Of a stretch of 64,000 bases of DNA, positions 47,201-56,184 are shown in pieces. The DNA is from Specibacter cremeus (GTDB taxonomy: Bacteria > Actinomycetota > Actinomycetes > Actinomycetales > Micrococcaceae). The stretch is taken from positions 3,856 to 67,855 of the forward strand of contig NZ_RWKQ01000009.1 in NCBI RefSeq assembly GCF_003946885.1. The letters are read 5' to 3'. The translations under genes and the position numbers were made by a program. Position 1 is the first letter of the stretch; every line of letters starts with the position of its first letter. Below the pieces are notes generated by a model that made no database searches, was not told the origin of the DNA, and saw only the letters and a program-made list of their open reading frames with translations.

Positions 47201-47415
47201 CGCGGTGGTTGAGCCCGTCGAAACCGGCCCGGATCTCGACAAGCTCGATCACCGCGGTGGTTGAGCCTGTCGAAACCGGCCCGGATCTCGACAAGCTCGA
47301 TCACCGCGGTGGTTGAGCCCGTCGAAACCGGCCCGGATCTCACTCCCCAGCCGCTCCCCGCCCTCGCAAGCTCGGTCGGGCCCCTCGCGGCCGTGGGCCC
47401 AAGCTCGATCACCGC
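47201..47415. repeat. tandem array of a 52-bp compound repeat, last unit with extended element
   Basis: Units start at 47201, 47253 and 47305, period exactly 52. Each has a direct copy (GGTTGAGCC[C/T]GTCGAAACC) followed by CGGCCCGGAT and an inverted copy (CTCGACAAGCTCGATCACC), so each unit folds as a hairpin. The third unit carries the long core of the extended element (CTCGCAAGCTCGG) before closing. It occupies almost the whole gap between DUF2505 and the SCO4848-like gene. Confidence 0.92.
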
Positions 47416-47439
47416 GGTCCCTACACTGGAGATTTCATA

Positions 47440-47661
47440 ATGCAGCTTCCCGCAGCCCTGTCCTGGGTGTTGATCGTCGCCGGCGTGTGGTCGCTGGTCG
47501 TCTGGCCGCAGTTCCTGCGCCGCGCCATGAAGGACCCGCGGTCCCGCGACGCGTCCGGGGCGGCCAGCCGGTTCCTGACCGTGCACGTGATGCTTGCCTC
47601 GATCTCGATGATCCTGGGCCTGGCCACGGCTGTCGTCGGCGTCCGCACCCTCGTCGCCTGA
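47440..47661 (+). CDS. SCO4848 family small membrane protein
   Basis: 73 residues with two membrane helices (about 5-25 and 48-70) joined by a conserved cytoplasmic loop WPQFLRRAMKDPRSRD, as in the SCO4848 family of Actinobacteria. No function is established. The ATG at 47440 is preceded by GGAG, and TACACT twelve nucleotides upstream may be its -10 box, directly after the repeat array. It converges on the GH18 gene and shares the terminator at 47666-47725. Confidence 0.85.
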   Translation: MQLPAALSWVLIVAGVWSLVVWPQFLRRAMKDPRSRDASGAASRFLTVHVMLASISMILGLATAVVGVRTLVA

Positions 47662-47665
47662 TCCC

Positions 47666-47725
47666 AACTGCGGCGCGGTTAAGCACCATTCCGCGCCCGG
47701 ATTGGTGCTTGACTGCGCCGTAGTT
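47666..47725. terminator. bidirectional terminator, long interrupted hairpin
   Basis: AACTGCGGCGC pairs with GCGCCGTAGTT, and inside it TTAAGCACCA pairs with TGGTGCTTGA, each with one mismatch, around a small TCCG-CGCC-CGGA loop. It lies between two convergent genes. Its nested two-stem plan resembles the element at 30014-30090, though the sequences differ. Confidence 0.7.
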
Positions 47726-47729
47726 TCGC

Positions 47730-49307
47730 CTATCCGGTCTTCTTGTCCTTGAGCAGCTGCTCGACGGCGTCATTCTTCAGCTTCAGCCAGGGCGAGTCGG
47801 CCGAGCCCTGCAGCGCCGCCTCCGGGCTGTCCGTCCGGGTCCACCACTTCGCCTCGAAAACATGCCCGTCGAACAGGATCCTCTCGCCTTGGCGGTAGAC
47901 CTTGTCCGCGCTCCATTCGGGGTAGGTCCCGGCCGGGACCGTGACCTCCGGGAGGGGGCGGTCGCCGGGCAGGACGGGGCCGATGAGCCGCCAAGGCGTG
48001 CTGGCGCCGGCGAGCACCGGATTGTCCGGGACGTCGCCGCGGGTCCACCACTTGGCCTCGTACACGTTGCGCCGCCACACGGCCCGGTCCTGCGCGACGT
48101 AGGCGTTCGTTTCGTTCCAGATCGGATACGGGCTCGTGGCCGGATCGTCGACGACGGCGGTGGCGGTGCCCGTGGATGTCGCCGTCGCGTCGGGGCCGGG
48201 CAGCGGGGCGCTATCCAGCCCGGCGCCGAGAACCCGTGAAAACAGGGCCCCGCCCTGCTCGACACCGCTGCAACCGTCGGAAACCCGGGTGACGTCGGGA
48301 TAGTTGGGGCTGCACGTCGCGTCCCGGTTCAGCGACCACATGGACATCCGGCCCACGCCCTTGGCGGCCGCGAATTGCTGCAGGCCCCGGGCGTCCGCCA
48401 ACGTGAAGACCTCGCCCTGGACGTCGTTCTGCCCGATCATCGGGGTCAACCCGATCTTGCGCCACAGCGTTTCGTCGCCCAGCGTCCGGCCCCGGGACTG
48501 GTAGGCGCCGGCCAGTTGGGCGTGGGTCGCCGCCGCGGCGGCGGTGGATGCCTGGAGCATGCCCTGCCCGGGAGCCCGGCTGCCGCCGAAGTCCATGGTC
48601 ATGACGTTGGCCCCGGTCAGATCGACGCCGGCATCCAGCATGGATCCCACCGCCGCCACACCCTCCGCGGTGAGCCCGGACGGCGCCACAGGCAGCGTCA
48701 GCCAGACGGACAGCGGCTTGCCGGCGGCGGCACGGTCCTTCTGCAGGGCAGCGATCGCCGCCGCCCGGCGTTCCAGCGACGGGCCGTCGGCCAGCGCCGC
48801 ACCCTCGATGTCCAGGTCGATGCCGGTGAGGTCGTAACGGTCCACGACCTCCGCGTAGGCCGACTTCAGCTTGGCGGGGTCCGTGCAGACCGTGGCCAGC
48901 TCGTCGTTCACCTGGCCGCCGAACGAGACCGACACCCGCCCGCCCTGCTGCACCAGGCGGGCGATCCTCCGGTCCAGGTCCAGCGCCTGGCCGGCGGCCG
49001 GCAGGTCATAGGCCGAACCCCAACTCGGCCGGCAGCGATCGGTCTTGTCCGCCACGATGAAGGACAGCACCACGGACTTTGCCGGATCGGACACCGGTGA
49101 CTCGAACGCGTAGGTGGGTGTTGCGGTCACATCCACATAGCCGGCGAAGATCGACGGCGACGCTGACGCCGCCCGGGCGTCCTGGAAACGACTCCACGCC
49201 ACGAAACCGGCACCGGCGACGACGGCGAAAGCCAGCACCATGACCCCGAGACGGACCATGGACAGCTTTCGTCCCGGGAAACGCTTGGACACAAATACCC
49301 CCCGCAT
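47730..49307 (-). CDS. GH18 chitinase-like protein with two carbohydrate-binding modules
   Basis: 525 residues. An N-terminal membrane anchor or signal (about 17-40) leads outside the cell. The GH18 domain (about 53-340) has the catalytic D-x-x-D-x-D-x-E motif as LTGIDLDIEG, Glu near residue 169. A Ser/Thr/Ala linker follows, then two chitin-binding type 3 (CBM5/12) modules ending in EAKWWTR at about residues 395-430 and 462-505. It may cut a beta-linked amino-sugar polymer at the cell surface. It is divergent from a GT2 synthase, which suggests it trims that product. A GTG at 49292 behind GGGGGG is an alternative start. Confidence 0.87.
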   Translation of the reverse strand: MRGVFVSKRFPGRKLSMVRLGVMVLAFAVVAGAGFVAWSRFQDARAASASPSIFAGYVDVTATPTYAFESPVSDPAKSVVLSFIVADKTDRCRPSWGSAYDLPAAGQALDLDRRIARLVQQGGRVSVSFGGQVNDELATVCTDPAKLKSAYAEVVDRYDLTGIDLDIEGAALADGPSLERRAAAIAALQKDRAAAGKPLSVWLTLPVAPSGLTAEGVAAVGSMLDAGVDLTGANVMTMDFGGSRAPGQGMLQASTAAAAATHAQLAGAYQSRGRTLGDETLWRKIGLTPMIGQNDVQGEVFTLADARGLQQFAAAKGVGRMSMWSLNRDATCSPNYPDVTRVSDGCSGVEQGGALFSRVLGAGLDSAPLPGPDATATSTGTATAVVDDPATSPYPIWNETNAYVAQDRAVWRRNVYEAKWWTRGDVPDNPVLAGASTPWRLIGPVLPGDRPLPEVTVPAGTYPEWSADKVYRQGERILFDGHVFEAKWWTRTDSPEAALQGSADSPWLKLKNDAVEQLLKDKKTG

Positions 49308-49463
49308 TGTTCTTTCGGTCGACCATGATTCGAGAACCGGGTTCCCTGATTGTCGCCGCCTGACGACCGCGCCGTAGACCTATTGCGCGGCTGTTGCCGA
49401 CCGGCGGCTGGAACTGTTCAACGTGCATTATCATAAGGGCAAGAACCGGGACATTTTTCCACT

Positions 49464-49488
49464 GCGGTGAAATGACAGCGGTGAAATG
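49464..49488. promoter_or_regulatory. direct repeat GCGGTGAAATG x2 in the GH18-GT2 divergent gap
   Basis: GCGGTGAAATG occurs at 49464-49474 and 49478-49488 (14-nt period) in the centre of the 238-nt control region. GACATTT (49450-49456) and AAATGTC (49484-49490) also form an inverted pair around it. It is unusually A/T-rich for this genome and is a plausible binding site for a factor controlling both genes. Confidence 0.45.
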
Positions 49489-49545
49489 TCTGTGATGACG
49501 CGCCCTGGCGCCCGATGCGCCGCGCCTTTAAGTTTGTGGGGGGAA

Positions 49546-51885
49546 ATGCCTGAACTATTGCTCACTGCCGAGCCTGCGATGGCCGCACCGGACGGGGCCG
49601 CACCGGCAGCGGCGCGTAGGAACCAATGGGGTTCCGAACGGCGCTCGGAACCCCTGTCGATCGTGCACCCGAGACCTTCGGAGCGGAAAATCACGCTGGG
49701 GCGGCTCGGAATCGCCGTCACCATCGCGGCCTGGATTGCCTACATTATCTCCACGGTGCTCAAGCAGTTGGCCGACAACCCCAATTCCGGCTTTCGGTTC
49801 CGGTTTGAAACCGCTTCCTACGTCACCGTCGTAACATTCCTGACTTTCTCGGCGTTGATGTATCTTGTGGCCCGACAGGGCGCAATGTATCGATTCCGGG
49901 ACCACCGGCGGGTGCCCCGCGGCGAACTGGACCGGCACTTTGCCGAGTACGGGGAAGCCGTCACGGTCTTGGTCCCGTCGTACGCCGAGGAGCCAAACGT
50001 CGTGCGAGCCACGTTGTGGTCGGCGGCGCTGCAGGAATTCCCGGACCTGTCGCTCGTGCTGTTGGTGGACGACCCGCCGAACCCGTCGGAGCCGGACACC
50101 GCCGCCCGCCTGGCCGCAACCCGCGCGCTGGCCGGCGATATTGCCGACGCCCTGGCCGCCCCGGCGGCGCGCGCCAACGCCGCCCTCGACGCGTTTCGCC
50201 GGCGGAGTACGCCCCGGTCCACCCCCGGCACCGCGGACCTCGTCCAGCTCATCGACGAGTATGAGGCCGCCGCCGGCTGGCTGGAGGCCATGGCCGAGGC
50301 CGAGCGGGTCGAGGACCACGTGGACGAATTCTTCGTGGACCTGGTCATCATGGGGCTGGCCCGGGAACTGCGGCTGGTCCTGCTGGCGCTGAGGTCAGCC
50401 CTGGCCCAGGACGAGGTCCCAGACCATGCCCGACTGGGCCAGCTCTATGCCCGGCTGACCTGGATCTTCAATGTCAAGACCAGGACATTCGAGCGGAAGA
50501 AGTACGCCGGCCTGTCGCATGAGGCCAACAAGGCCATGAACCTCAACGCCTACATCTCGCTCATGGGGCGGCGTTGGCGTCCCGAGGACACCGCTGGATC
50601 CGTTGTGCTCCGCCCCGTGGACGAGCCCGGGGACGCGGCCGAAACGGACCTCGACATCCCGGACAGCGCCTACCTGCTGACGCTGGACGCCGATTCGCTG
50701 CTGCTGCGCGACTATTGCCTGCGGCTGGTCTACTTCCTCGAATCCTCCGGGAACGAGCGGGTCGCGGTCACCCAGACCCCGTATTCCTCGTTCCGGGGCG
50801 CCCCGACCCGGATCGAACGCGTCGCCGGCGCCACGACCGACATCCAACATATCCTGCACCAGGGCATGACGTACTACGGTGCCACGTTCTGGGTCGGCGC
50901 CAACGCGGTCATCCGGAAGCGGGCCCTCGAGGACATCGTCGAGGTCGAGACGGTCGGCGGATTCGAGATCCGCACCTACATCCAGGACCGCACGGTCATC
51001 GAGGACACCGAGTCCAGCATTGACCTGGGCACCCACGGCTGGACACTGTCGAACTACCCCGAACGGCTCAGCTACAGTGCCACACCGCCCGATTTCGGCG
51101 CCCTGGTGGTGCAGCGCCGGCGCTGGGCGAACGGCGGGCTGCTGATCCTGCCGAAGCTGTGGACGCAGCTGCGCACCCGCCACCACTTGCGCCAGCGGAT
51201 CCCCGGGCGCGAAGTGCTGCTTCGCGTGAACTACATGGCGTCCATCGCCTGGGCCAGTTTCGGATTGCTGTTCCTGTTGGCCTACCCGTACGACAGCCGT
51301 CTGCTCAGCCCGGTGGTCTTCCTGGCGGCGCTCCCCTATTTCCTGGCCATGGGCAGCGACCTGCGCGACTGCGGGCACCGTTTCAGCGACATCTTCCGCA
51401 TCTATGGCTTCAACCTGGTGCTGCTGCCGGTGAACCTCGCCGGCGTGTTCAAGTCCCTCCAGCAGGCCTTCACCGGCGACAAGATCCCGTTCGTGCGCAC
51501 GCCCAAGGTCAAGGACCGCACCGCGGCGCCGGCCGTCTATGTGCTGGTCCCCTACGCCATCGTCGCGTTCTCGCTGTTCACCATGTGGCGGGACGCGTCC
51601 CACGGCAACTGGGGGAACGTTGCCTTTGCCGGGCTCAACGCCGTCCTGGCGGCCGGCGCCATCCGGGCGTACGTGGGCATCCGGAACTCCGCCGTGGACA
51701 TCTTCCTCGGGGCCCTGAACTGGCTGTACGTGAAGCCGAGGGAACCGGCCCGGCAGTCCGCCGTCGTCGTTCCCAAGACACCGGACGAGGTCGACTGGCA
51801 GTCCATCCTCTACCACGGCGACCGCAGGCTCAATCGCGACCTGCGCGGCGGCAATGACCGCCGGCGCCGGGTGTCGGTGCGATGA
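49546..51885 (+). CDS. cellulose synthase-like glycosyltransferase family 2
   Basis: 779 residues. Two membrane helices (about 52-95), a large cytosolic GT2 domain, then several helices (about 560-700). The catalytic signatures of processive beta-synthases are present: VLVPSYAEEP, the DxD in TLDADSLLL, the acceptor motif as VIEDTESS, and QRRRWANGG (QxxRW, Gln about 523). There is no PilZ domain. About 120 residues rich in Ala/Glu interrupt the early GT2 region (about 180-300). Likely makes and exports a cell-surface polysaccharide. ATG 49546 follows GGGGGG. It overlaps the next gene by 4 nt (ATGA). Confidence 0.87.
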   Translation: MPELLLTAEPAMAAPDGAAPAAARRNQWGSERRSEPLSIVHPRPSERKITLGRLGIAVTIAAWIAYIISTVLKQLADNPNSGFRFRFETASYVTVVTFLTFSALMYLVARQGAMYRFRDHRRVPRGELDRHFAEYGEAVTVLVPSYAEEPNVVRATLWSAALQEFPDLSLVLLVDDPPNPSEPDTAARLAATRALAGDIADALAAPAARANAALDAFRRRSTPRSTPGTADLVQLIDEYEAAAGWLEAMAEAERVEDHVDEFFVDLVIMGLARELRLVLLALRSALAQDEVPDHARLGQLYARLTWIFNVKTRTFERKKYAGLSHEANKAMNLNAYISLMGRRWRPEDTAGSVVLRPVDEPGDAAETDLDIPDSAYLLTLDADSLLLRDYCLRLVYFLESSGNERVAVTQTPYSSFRGAPTRIERVAGATTDIQHILHQGMTYYGATFWVGANAVIRKRALEDIVEVETVGGFEIRTYIQDRTVIEDTESSIDLGTHGWTLSNYPERLSYSATPPDFGALVVQRRRWANGGLLILPKLWTQLRTRHHLRQRIPGREVLLRVNYMASIAWASFGLLFLLAYPYDSRLLSPVVFLAALPYFLAMGSDLRDCGHRFSDIFRIYGFNLVLLPVNLAGVFKSLQQAFTGDKIPFVRTPKVKDRTAAPAVYVLVPYAIVAFSLFTMWRDASHGNWGNVAFAGLNAVLAAGAIRAYVGIRNSAVDIFLGALNWLYVKPREPARQSAVVVPKTPDEVDWQSILYHGDRRLNRDLRGGNDRRRRVSVR

Positions 51886-52316
51886 CCACGGACACCTCCG
51901 CGGCGACATTGGCCCGGGACGACGCCTCGGGACCGGACACCGCCCTGGTCAGCGACGGCGGGATCCGGGTGTGGCTGGAGCCGCCGGGCATCCTGCGCGT
52001 CACCCTGCCCGAGAATGCCGCGGTCACCGGCGCCCACGCGGAGTCCGTGGCCGACCTGGTCCGGCAGCTCGCCGCGGACCGGCGGTATCCGCTGCTTCTT
52101 GACCTGACCGGGGCAACCTCGGTGAGCCGGGAGGCGCGAAAAGTGTATTGCCGCGCCGCGTCCGTCTGCGCCTACGCCCTGCTCGGGCACAGCCCGGTCG
52201 ACCGGGTCCTGGCCCACTTCTTCCTGGGCACGGAGAGGCCAATGCTGCCGTCGAAGTTCTTCACCTCCGAGGCCGAGGCACTGGCCTGGCTGGAACGTCA
52301 TGCCTGCCTCGACTGA
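51882..52316 (+). CDS. STAS/SpoIIAA-like small protein
   Basis: 144 residues. The body (VWLEPPGILRVTLPENAAVTGAHAESVADLVRQL, YPLLLDLTGATSVSREAR, FFTSEAEALAWL) has the alternating beta/alpha pattern of STAS-like proteins, as in small actinobacterial SpoIIAA-like proteins. The N-terminal 30 residues are probably disordered. Translational coupling to the GT2 upstream (ATGA overlap) and a 17-nt overlap with the GGDEF-EAL gene downstream make it part of the same unit; it may be a regulatory adaptor. Assignment rests on pattern, not on strong motif identity. Confidence 0.6.
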   Translation: MTTDTSAATLARDDASGPDTALVSDGGIRVWLEPPGILRVTLPENAAVTGAHAESVADLVRQLAADRRYPLLLDLTGATSVSREARKVYCRAASVCAYALLGHSPVDRVLAHFFLGTERPMLPSKFFTSEAEALAWLERHACLD

Positions 52317-53847
52317 CGCGCTGGACCCGCGGCTGGGACGCCTGGTGGAGGGCATTGTGCAGCTGGCCGGTGGGGACCTGACCACCCGGATCGAGCCGTC
52401 CCCCGCCAGGGACGACATCGACGCCGTCATCATCGGGTTCAACCTGATGGCCGAGGAACTGCGCGCCGCCAACGCCGAACTCGAAAGGCGGGTGGAAAAC
52501 CGGACCGCGCTGCTCCAGCAGGCACACCACCAGATGGAACGCATGTCGCTGACGGATCCGTTGACGAACGTGTACAACCGGCGCGCGCTGGTGATGTCCC
52601 TGGACCGGGCGATAACCGATGCCGTGGAGACTGCGGAGCCGCCGGCCGTGCTCCTGCTTGACCTGGATTCGTTCAAGGGTGTCAATGACAGCCTGGGGCA
52701 CGGTGCCGGGGACCTGGTGTTGAAGATCGTCGCCCAGCGCATCCTGCACGCCGTGCGCGAGGGTGACATCGTGGCACGGCTCGGCGGTGACGAATTCGCC
52801 GTCCTGCTGCCGGCCACCTCCACCGCCCAGGCCAGGGTCGTGGCCGCCCGCATCGTGGAGTCCCTCAGCCAGAGCGTGACGGTTGATGACCGGCGGTTCA
52901 ATTTCGGCGCCAGCGTCGGCATCGCGAGCCCCGAGGGAACGGACTCCGCCGAGTACCTGCTGGTCAAGGCGGATACGGCCATGTACGCCGCCAAGCGTGA
53001 TGAGAATTCGAGCATCATGGCGTTCGACCCGGTCCTGCTGTATGCCCGCCAACGGCGCAGCCAGCTGGTCTCGGAGCTGCGCTCGGCAATCGACGCCGGC
53101 CAGCTGGTGCTCCACTACCAGCCCGTCGTCGAATTGGCCACCGGCCGGATCGAGGGTGTGGAGGCGCTGGTCCGGTGGAATCACCCGACGCGCGGCCTGC
53201 TCATGCCCGACGACTTCATCCCGTTGGCCGAGGAATCCGGGTCCATCGTCGACCTGGACGGTTGGGTGCTGCGTGCGGGCCTCGCCCAGCTGCGCCAATG
53301 GCAGACCACGCTGGAGTTGGACGATCGCTTCACCTTGCGGGTGAACATCTCGGCCGCGGAGCTCCAGCGGCTGGAGTTCGTCGACGACGTCCGCGCGGCC
53401 CTGGCGGCGGCGACCGTGGATCCGGCACACCTGGTGCTGGAGTTGACGGAGTCGAAACTGGTGACCGGCACCGACCTGGAACAGTACTCGCTGCGCGGTC
53501 TGCGCAACCTGGGTGTGGGACTGGACATCGACGACTTCGGCACGGGCTATTCGTCGCTCGCGTACCTGCGGAACCTGCCCATGGACGTCGTCAAGGTGGA
53601 CCGGTCGCTGATCGGGGACGTGGCCACGGACGCCCGCCAGCAGCGATTCGTCGTGGCCTTGCTCGAGTTGATTCGCGCGTGCGGGATGGAGGCCGTCTTC
53701 GAGGGGGTGGAGACCCGGGACCAGGCGGAGATGTTGCGGAGCCTGGGCTGCACCAACGGCCAGGGGTTTTATTTCGGCCGGCCGGTCCCCGCCGGAGAGA
53801 TCGAGGCGGTGCTGGCCGGCGCCGGCGGCCACCACCCGGTAAACTGA
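52300..53847 (+). CDS. GGDEF and EAL domain protein (c-di-GMP synthesis/breakdown)
   Basis: 515 residues, soluble. A HAMP-like and coiled-coil N-terminal part (about 10-80) precedes a GGDEF domain with intact [11 protein letters not shown] (about 163-173), then an EAL domain with [32 protein letters not shown] and EGVET all present. Both enzymatic activities therefore look possible. It overlaps the STAS-like gene by 17 nt and is probably coupled to the GT2. It may set local c-di-GMP for polysaccharide synthesis, although the GT2 has no PilZ domain, so the receptor is unknown. Confidence 0.93.
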   Translation: MPASTDALDPRLGRLVEGIVQLAGGDLTTRIEPSPARDDIDAVIIGFNLMAEELRAANAELERRVENRTALLQQAHHQMERMSLTDPLTNVYNRRALVMSLDRAITDAVETAEPPAVLLLDLDSFKGVNDSLGHGAGDLVLKIVAQRILHAVREGDIVARLGGDEFAVLLPATSTAQARVVAARIVESLSQSVTVDDRRFNFGASVGIASPEGTDSAEYLLVKADTAMYAAKRDENSSIMAFDPVLLYARQRRSQLVSELRSAIDAGQLVLHYQPVVELATGRIEGVEALVRWNHPTRGLLMPDDFIPLAEESGSIVDLDGWVLRAGLAQLRQWQTTLELDDRFTLRVNISAAELQRLEFVDDVRAALAAATVDPAHLVLELTESKLVTGTDLEQYSLRGLRNLGVGLDIDDFGTGYSSLAYLRNLPMDVVKVDRSLIGDVATDARQQRFVVALLELIRACGMEAVFEGVETRDQAEMLRSLGCTNGQGFYFGRPVPAGEIEAVLAGAGGHHPVN

Positions 53848-53911
53848 ACCCAGGTGCGCCGGGAAGTCTGGTCGGCAAGTATATTTTCCGTACCCGCGAA
53901 ACTGGAGACCC

Positions 53912-55189
53912 ATGAAGCGCATCGAACGTCCCCACACCCTGCAACGCGGCAGCTACCCCGAATTCGTGCGCATCAGCGCCATCCTCCGCTCCGAGACCGT
54001 GGGCGGGGCCCTGCTGCTGGCGGCCACCGTCATCGCCCTGGCCTGGGCCAACTCGCCATGGTCGGCCGGGTACTTCTCGCTGCGGGACGCGACGATCGGG
54101 CCGGCCGCCCTGCATCTGGACCTGAGCCTTGGCACGTGGGCCGCCGACGGGCTGCTGGCCATCTTCTTCTTCGTCGCCGGGCTGGAGCTCAAGCGCGAAT
54201 TCGTGGCCGGCGACCTGCGCAGCCCGGCCCGCGCGATCGTCCCGATCGCGGCGGCCGTTGGCGGGGTGGCCGTCCCGGCGCTGGTCTTCACGCTGGTCAA
54301 CCTCACCGCCGGGCCGGGGGTGCTGCGCGGCTGGGCCATTCCGACGGCCACCGACATCGCCTTCGCGCTGGCCGTGCTGGCCGTGATCAGCACCCACCTG
54401 CCCGGGGCGTTGCGCACGTTCCTGCTCACGCTGGCCGTCGTGGACGACCTGCTCGCGATCGCCATCATCGCCGTGTTCTACCCGGGTGAGATGCACCTGC
54501 AATACCTGGCCCTCGCGCTCGCGCCGTTGGCGGCGTTCACCTGGCTGGTGCAGCGGCGGGTGCGCAGCTGGTACCTGCTGCTGCCGCTGGCGTTCGCCGC
54601 GTGGGCCCTGGTGCACGCCTCGGGCATCCACGCGACGGTGGCCGGGGTGCTGCTGGGCTTTGCCGTGCCGGTGCTGCGGTCGGCCCGCGGTGGCGGCCCC
54701 GGTGCCGGTCCCGGCCTTGCCGAACACTTCGAGCACCGCTTCCGGCCCTTGTCGGCCGGGGTGGCGGTGCCGCTGTTCGCGTTCTTCTCGGCGGGCGTGG
54801 CGGTGGGCGGTGCGGCGGGGCTGCGTTCGGCCCTGTCCGATTCGGTGGCCCTGGGCATCGTGGCTGCGCTCGTGGCGGGCAAGTTCGTCGGCGTGCTCGG
54901 CGCCACGTACGTCGTGACGAAGTCGACGCGAGCGTCACTGGCCGCCGGCCTGGCCTGGATCGACGTCGCCGGGTTGGCCCTGTTGGCCGGCGTCGGGTTC
55001 ACCGTGTCGCTGCTCATCAGCGAGCTCGCGTTCGGTCACGACAGTCCGCACACCGACCATGCGAAGGTGGCCATCCTGGCCGGGTCGTTGATTTCCGCGC
55101 TGCTGGCGGCCGTCGTGCTGCGCGCCCGCAACCGGCACTACCGCCGGATTGAAGCACTGGAACGGGCCGACGACGGCGGCGTGCCGTGA
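53912..55189 (+). CDS. nhaA: Na+/H+ antiporter NhaA
   Basis: 425 residues with about 12 helices. The family's essential region is present: [17 protein letters not shown] (with its conserved Asp) and the following [17 protein letters not shown], where the Asp pair lies. It exports sodium (or lithium) in exchange for protons and helps pH and salt balance. ATG 53912 is preceded by CTGGAG. A GTG start of vanZ overlaps its stop by 4 nt, so the two are co-transcribed. Confidence 0.94.
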   Translation: MKRIERPHTLQRGSYPEFVRISAILRSETVGGALLLAATVIALAWANSPWSAGYFSLRDATIGPAALHLDLSLGTWAADGLLAIFFFVAGLELKREFVAGDLRSPARAIVPIAAAVGGVAVPALVFTLVNLTAGPGVLRGWAIPTATDIAFALAVLAVISTHLPGALRTFLLTLAVVDDLLAIAIIAVFYPGEMHLQYLALALAPLAAFTWLVQRRVRSWYLLLPLAFAAWALVHASGIHATVAGVLLGFAVPVLRSARGGGPGAGPGLAEHFEHRFRPLSAGVAVPLFAFFSAGVAVGGAAGLRSALSDSVALGIVAALVAGKFVGVLGATYVVTKSTRASLAAGLAWIDVAGLALLAGVGFTVSLLISELAFGHDSPHTDHAKVAILAGSLISALLAAVVLRARNRHYRRIEALERADDGGVP

Positions 55190-55611
55190 GCACATCCGCG
55201 CGCCGAGTGGTCCTTGTCCTGGCCGTGCTGTATCTCGTGGCCCTGGCCGGCATCGCCTTTTGGCCCTCCCCCGTCGACAGACCAATCGACGGGGCGCTGA
55301 TGCGCGTCCTGGACTGGCTGCATGGCTACGGCCTGCCGGCGTGGTTCATCGGTTACCGCAAGGTGGAGTTCGCCGCGAACATCGTTCTGTTCATCCCGTT
55401 CGGCATGCTGGCCACGCTGCTGCTGCCGGCCCGGCGCTGGTGGTTGGCCGTGGTGGCCGCCGCCGCCGTGTCCGGCGGCATCGAGACCACGCAGGGGCTG
55501 TTGCTGCCGGCACGGGTCGCCAGCTGGAGCGACCTCGTGGCGAACACGTCCGGTGCGCTGGCCGGCGCCGCGGCCATGGCGCTCATGCTGGCCCGGCTGC
55601 GCCGGGTCTGA
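55186..55611 (+). CDS. VanZ family protein
   Basis: 141 residues, four membrane helices. It carries the VanZ family pattern ([41 protein letters not shown]). VanZ in enterococci raises teicoplanin resistance by an unknown mechanism; housekeeping relatives have no set function. GTG start, coupled to nhaA (GTGA). The final codon and the stop (GTC TGA) lie inside a decayed copy of the dispersed repeat (from 55605), so its 3' end appears to come from the element. Confidence 0.87.
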   Translation: MSTSARRVVLVLAVLYLVALAGIAFWPSPVDRPIDGALMRVLDWLHGYGLPAWFIGYRKVEFAANIVLFIPFGMLATLLLPARRWWLAVVAAAAVSGGIETTQGLLLPARVASWSDLVANTSGALAGAAAMALMLARLRRV

Positions 55612-55697
55612 CAAGCTCGACCGCCGCCGGCGATTGAGCCCGTCGAAATCCCGGGTCTCGACGAGTTCGACCACCGGTGATTGAGCCTGTCGAAATC
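55605..55697. repeat. dispersed repeat cluster at the vanZ/sufU 3' ends
   Basis: Four copies: partial (55605-55622), direct (55629-55650), inverted (55654-55675) and direct (55676-55697). The stop codon of vanZ lies inside the first and that of sufU (55696-55698) overlaps the last by 2 nt. The paired inverted and direct copies can fold as a hairpin between the convergent genes. Confidence 0.9.
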
Positions 55698-56184
55698 ACA
55701 CGGCCTGCCTGAGCGCGTCCTCGGCCGCCACCCAGGCGAGCATGGCGCACTTGACCCGGGCGGGGAACTTGGCGACGCCGGACAGCGCCGCGGCGTCCCC
55801 CAACACGTCCTCGTCGCCGACCACGGCGCCCCGCGACCGCATGACCACGCGGAACTGCTCGATCAACCCGGCCAGCTCCTCCGGCGTCATGCCGACGGCC
55901 AGTTCCGCCAGGATGGACGCCGAGGCCATCGAGATCGAGCAGCCGTCCCCCGACCACAGCAGCTCGCCCACCCGGGCACTTGCGGGCGTGCCGCCGTCGT
56001 CCGCGTTTTCCACCACGAGCCGCAACGTGATCTCGTCGCCGCAGACCGGGTTGAGCTGGTGGCACTGGCCGGTGCCGGCGGGCAGGTGGACGGCGGCCGC
56101 CTGGTCGTCGGTCAGCGTGGCGCCGTGCCGGGCCTTCGCCTGTTCCAGGATGATCTGCTGGTACAGCGAATCCAGGGCGCTCAC
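55696..56184 (-). CDS. sufU: Fe-S cluster assembly protein SufU
   Basis: 162 residues of the NifU/SufU type. Its three conserved cysteines are visible in NPVCGDE, DGCSISMASAS and RVKCAML. SufU is a zinc-dependent sulfur acceptor that takes persulfide sulfur from SufS. It starts with GTG directly after the SufS stop (TAG GTG, no gap), so the two are translationally linked. Its stop codon overlaps the dispersed repeat. SufB, SufC and SufD are not in the window. Confidence 0.93.
   Translation of the reverse strand: MSALDSLYQQIILEQAKARHGATLTDDQAAAVHLPAGTGQCHQLNPVCGDEITLRLVVENADDGGTPASARVGELLWSGDGCSISMASASILAELAVGMTPEELAGLIEQFRVVMRSRGAVVGDEDVLGDAAALSGVAKFPARVKCAMLAWVAAEDALRQAV

Noticed and set aside
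47201-47415. Second repeat array that could be taken for CRISPR
   Set aside because: The 52-bp unit is repeated whole, without unique spacers, and contains an internal inverted copy.
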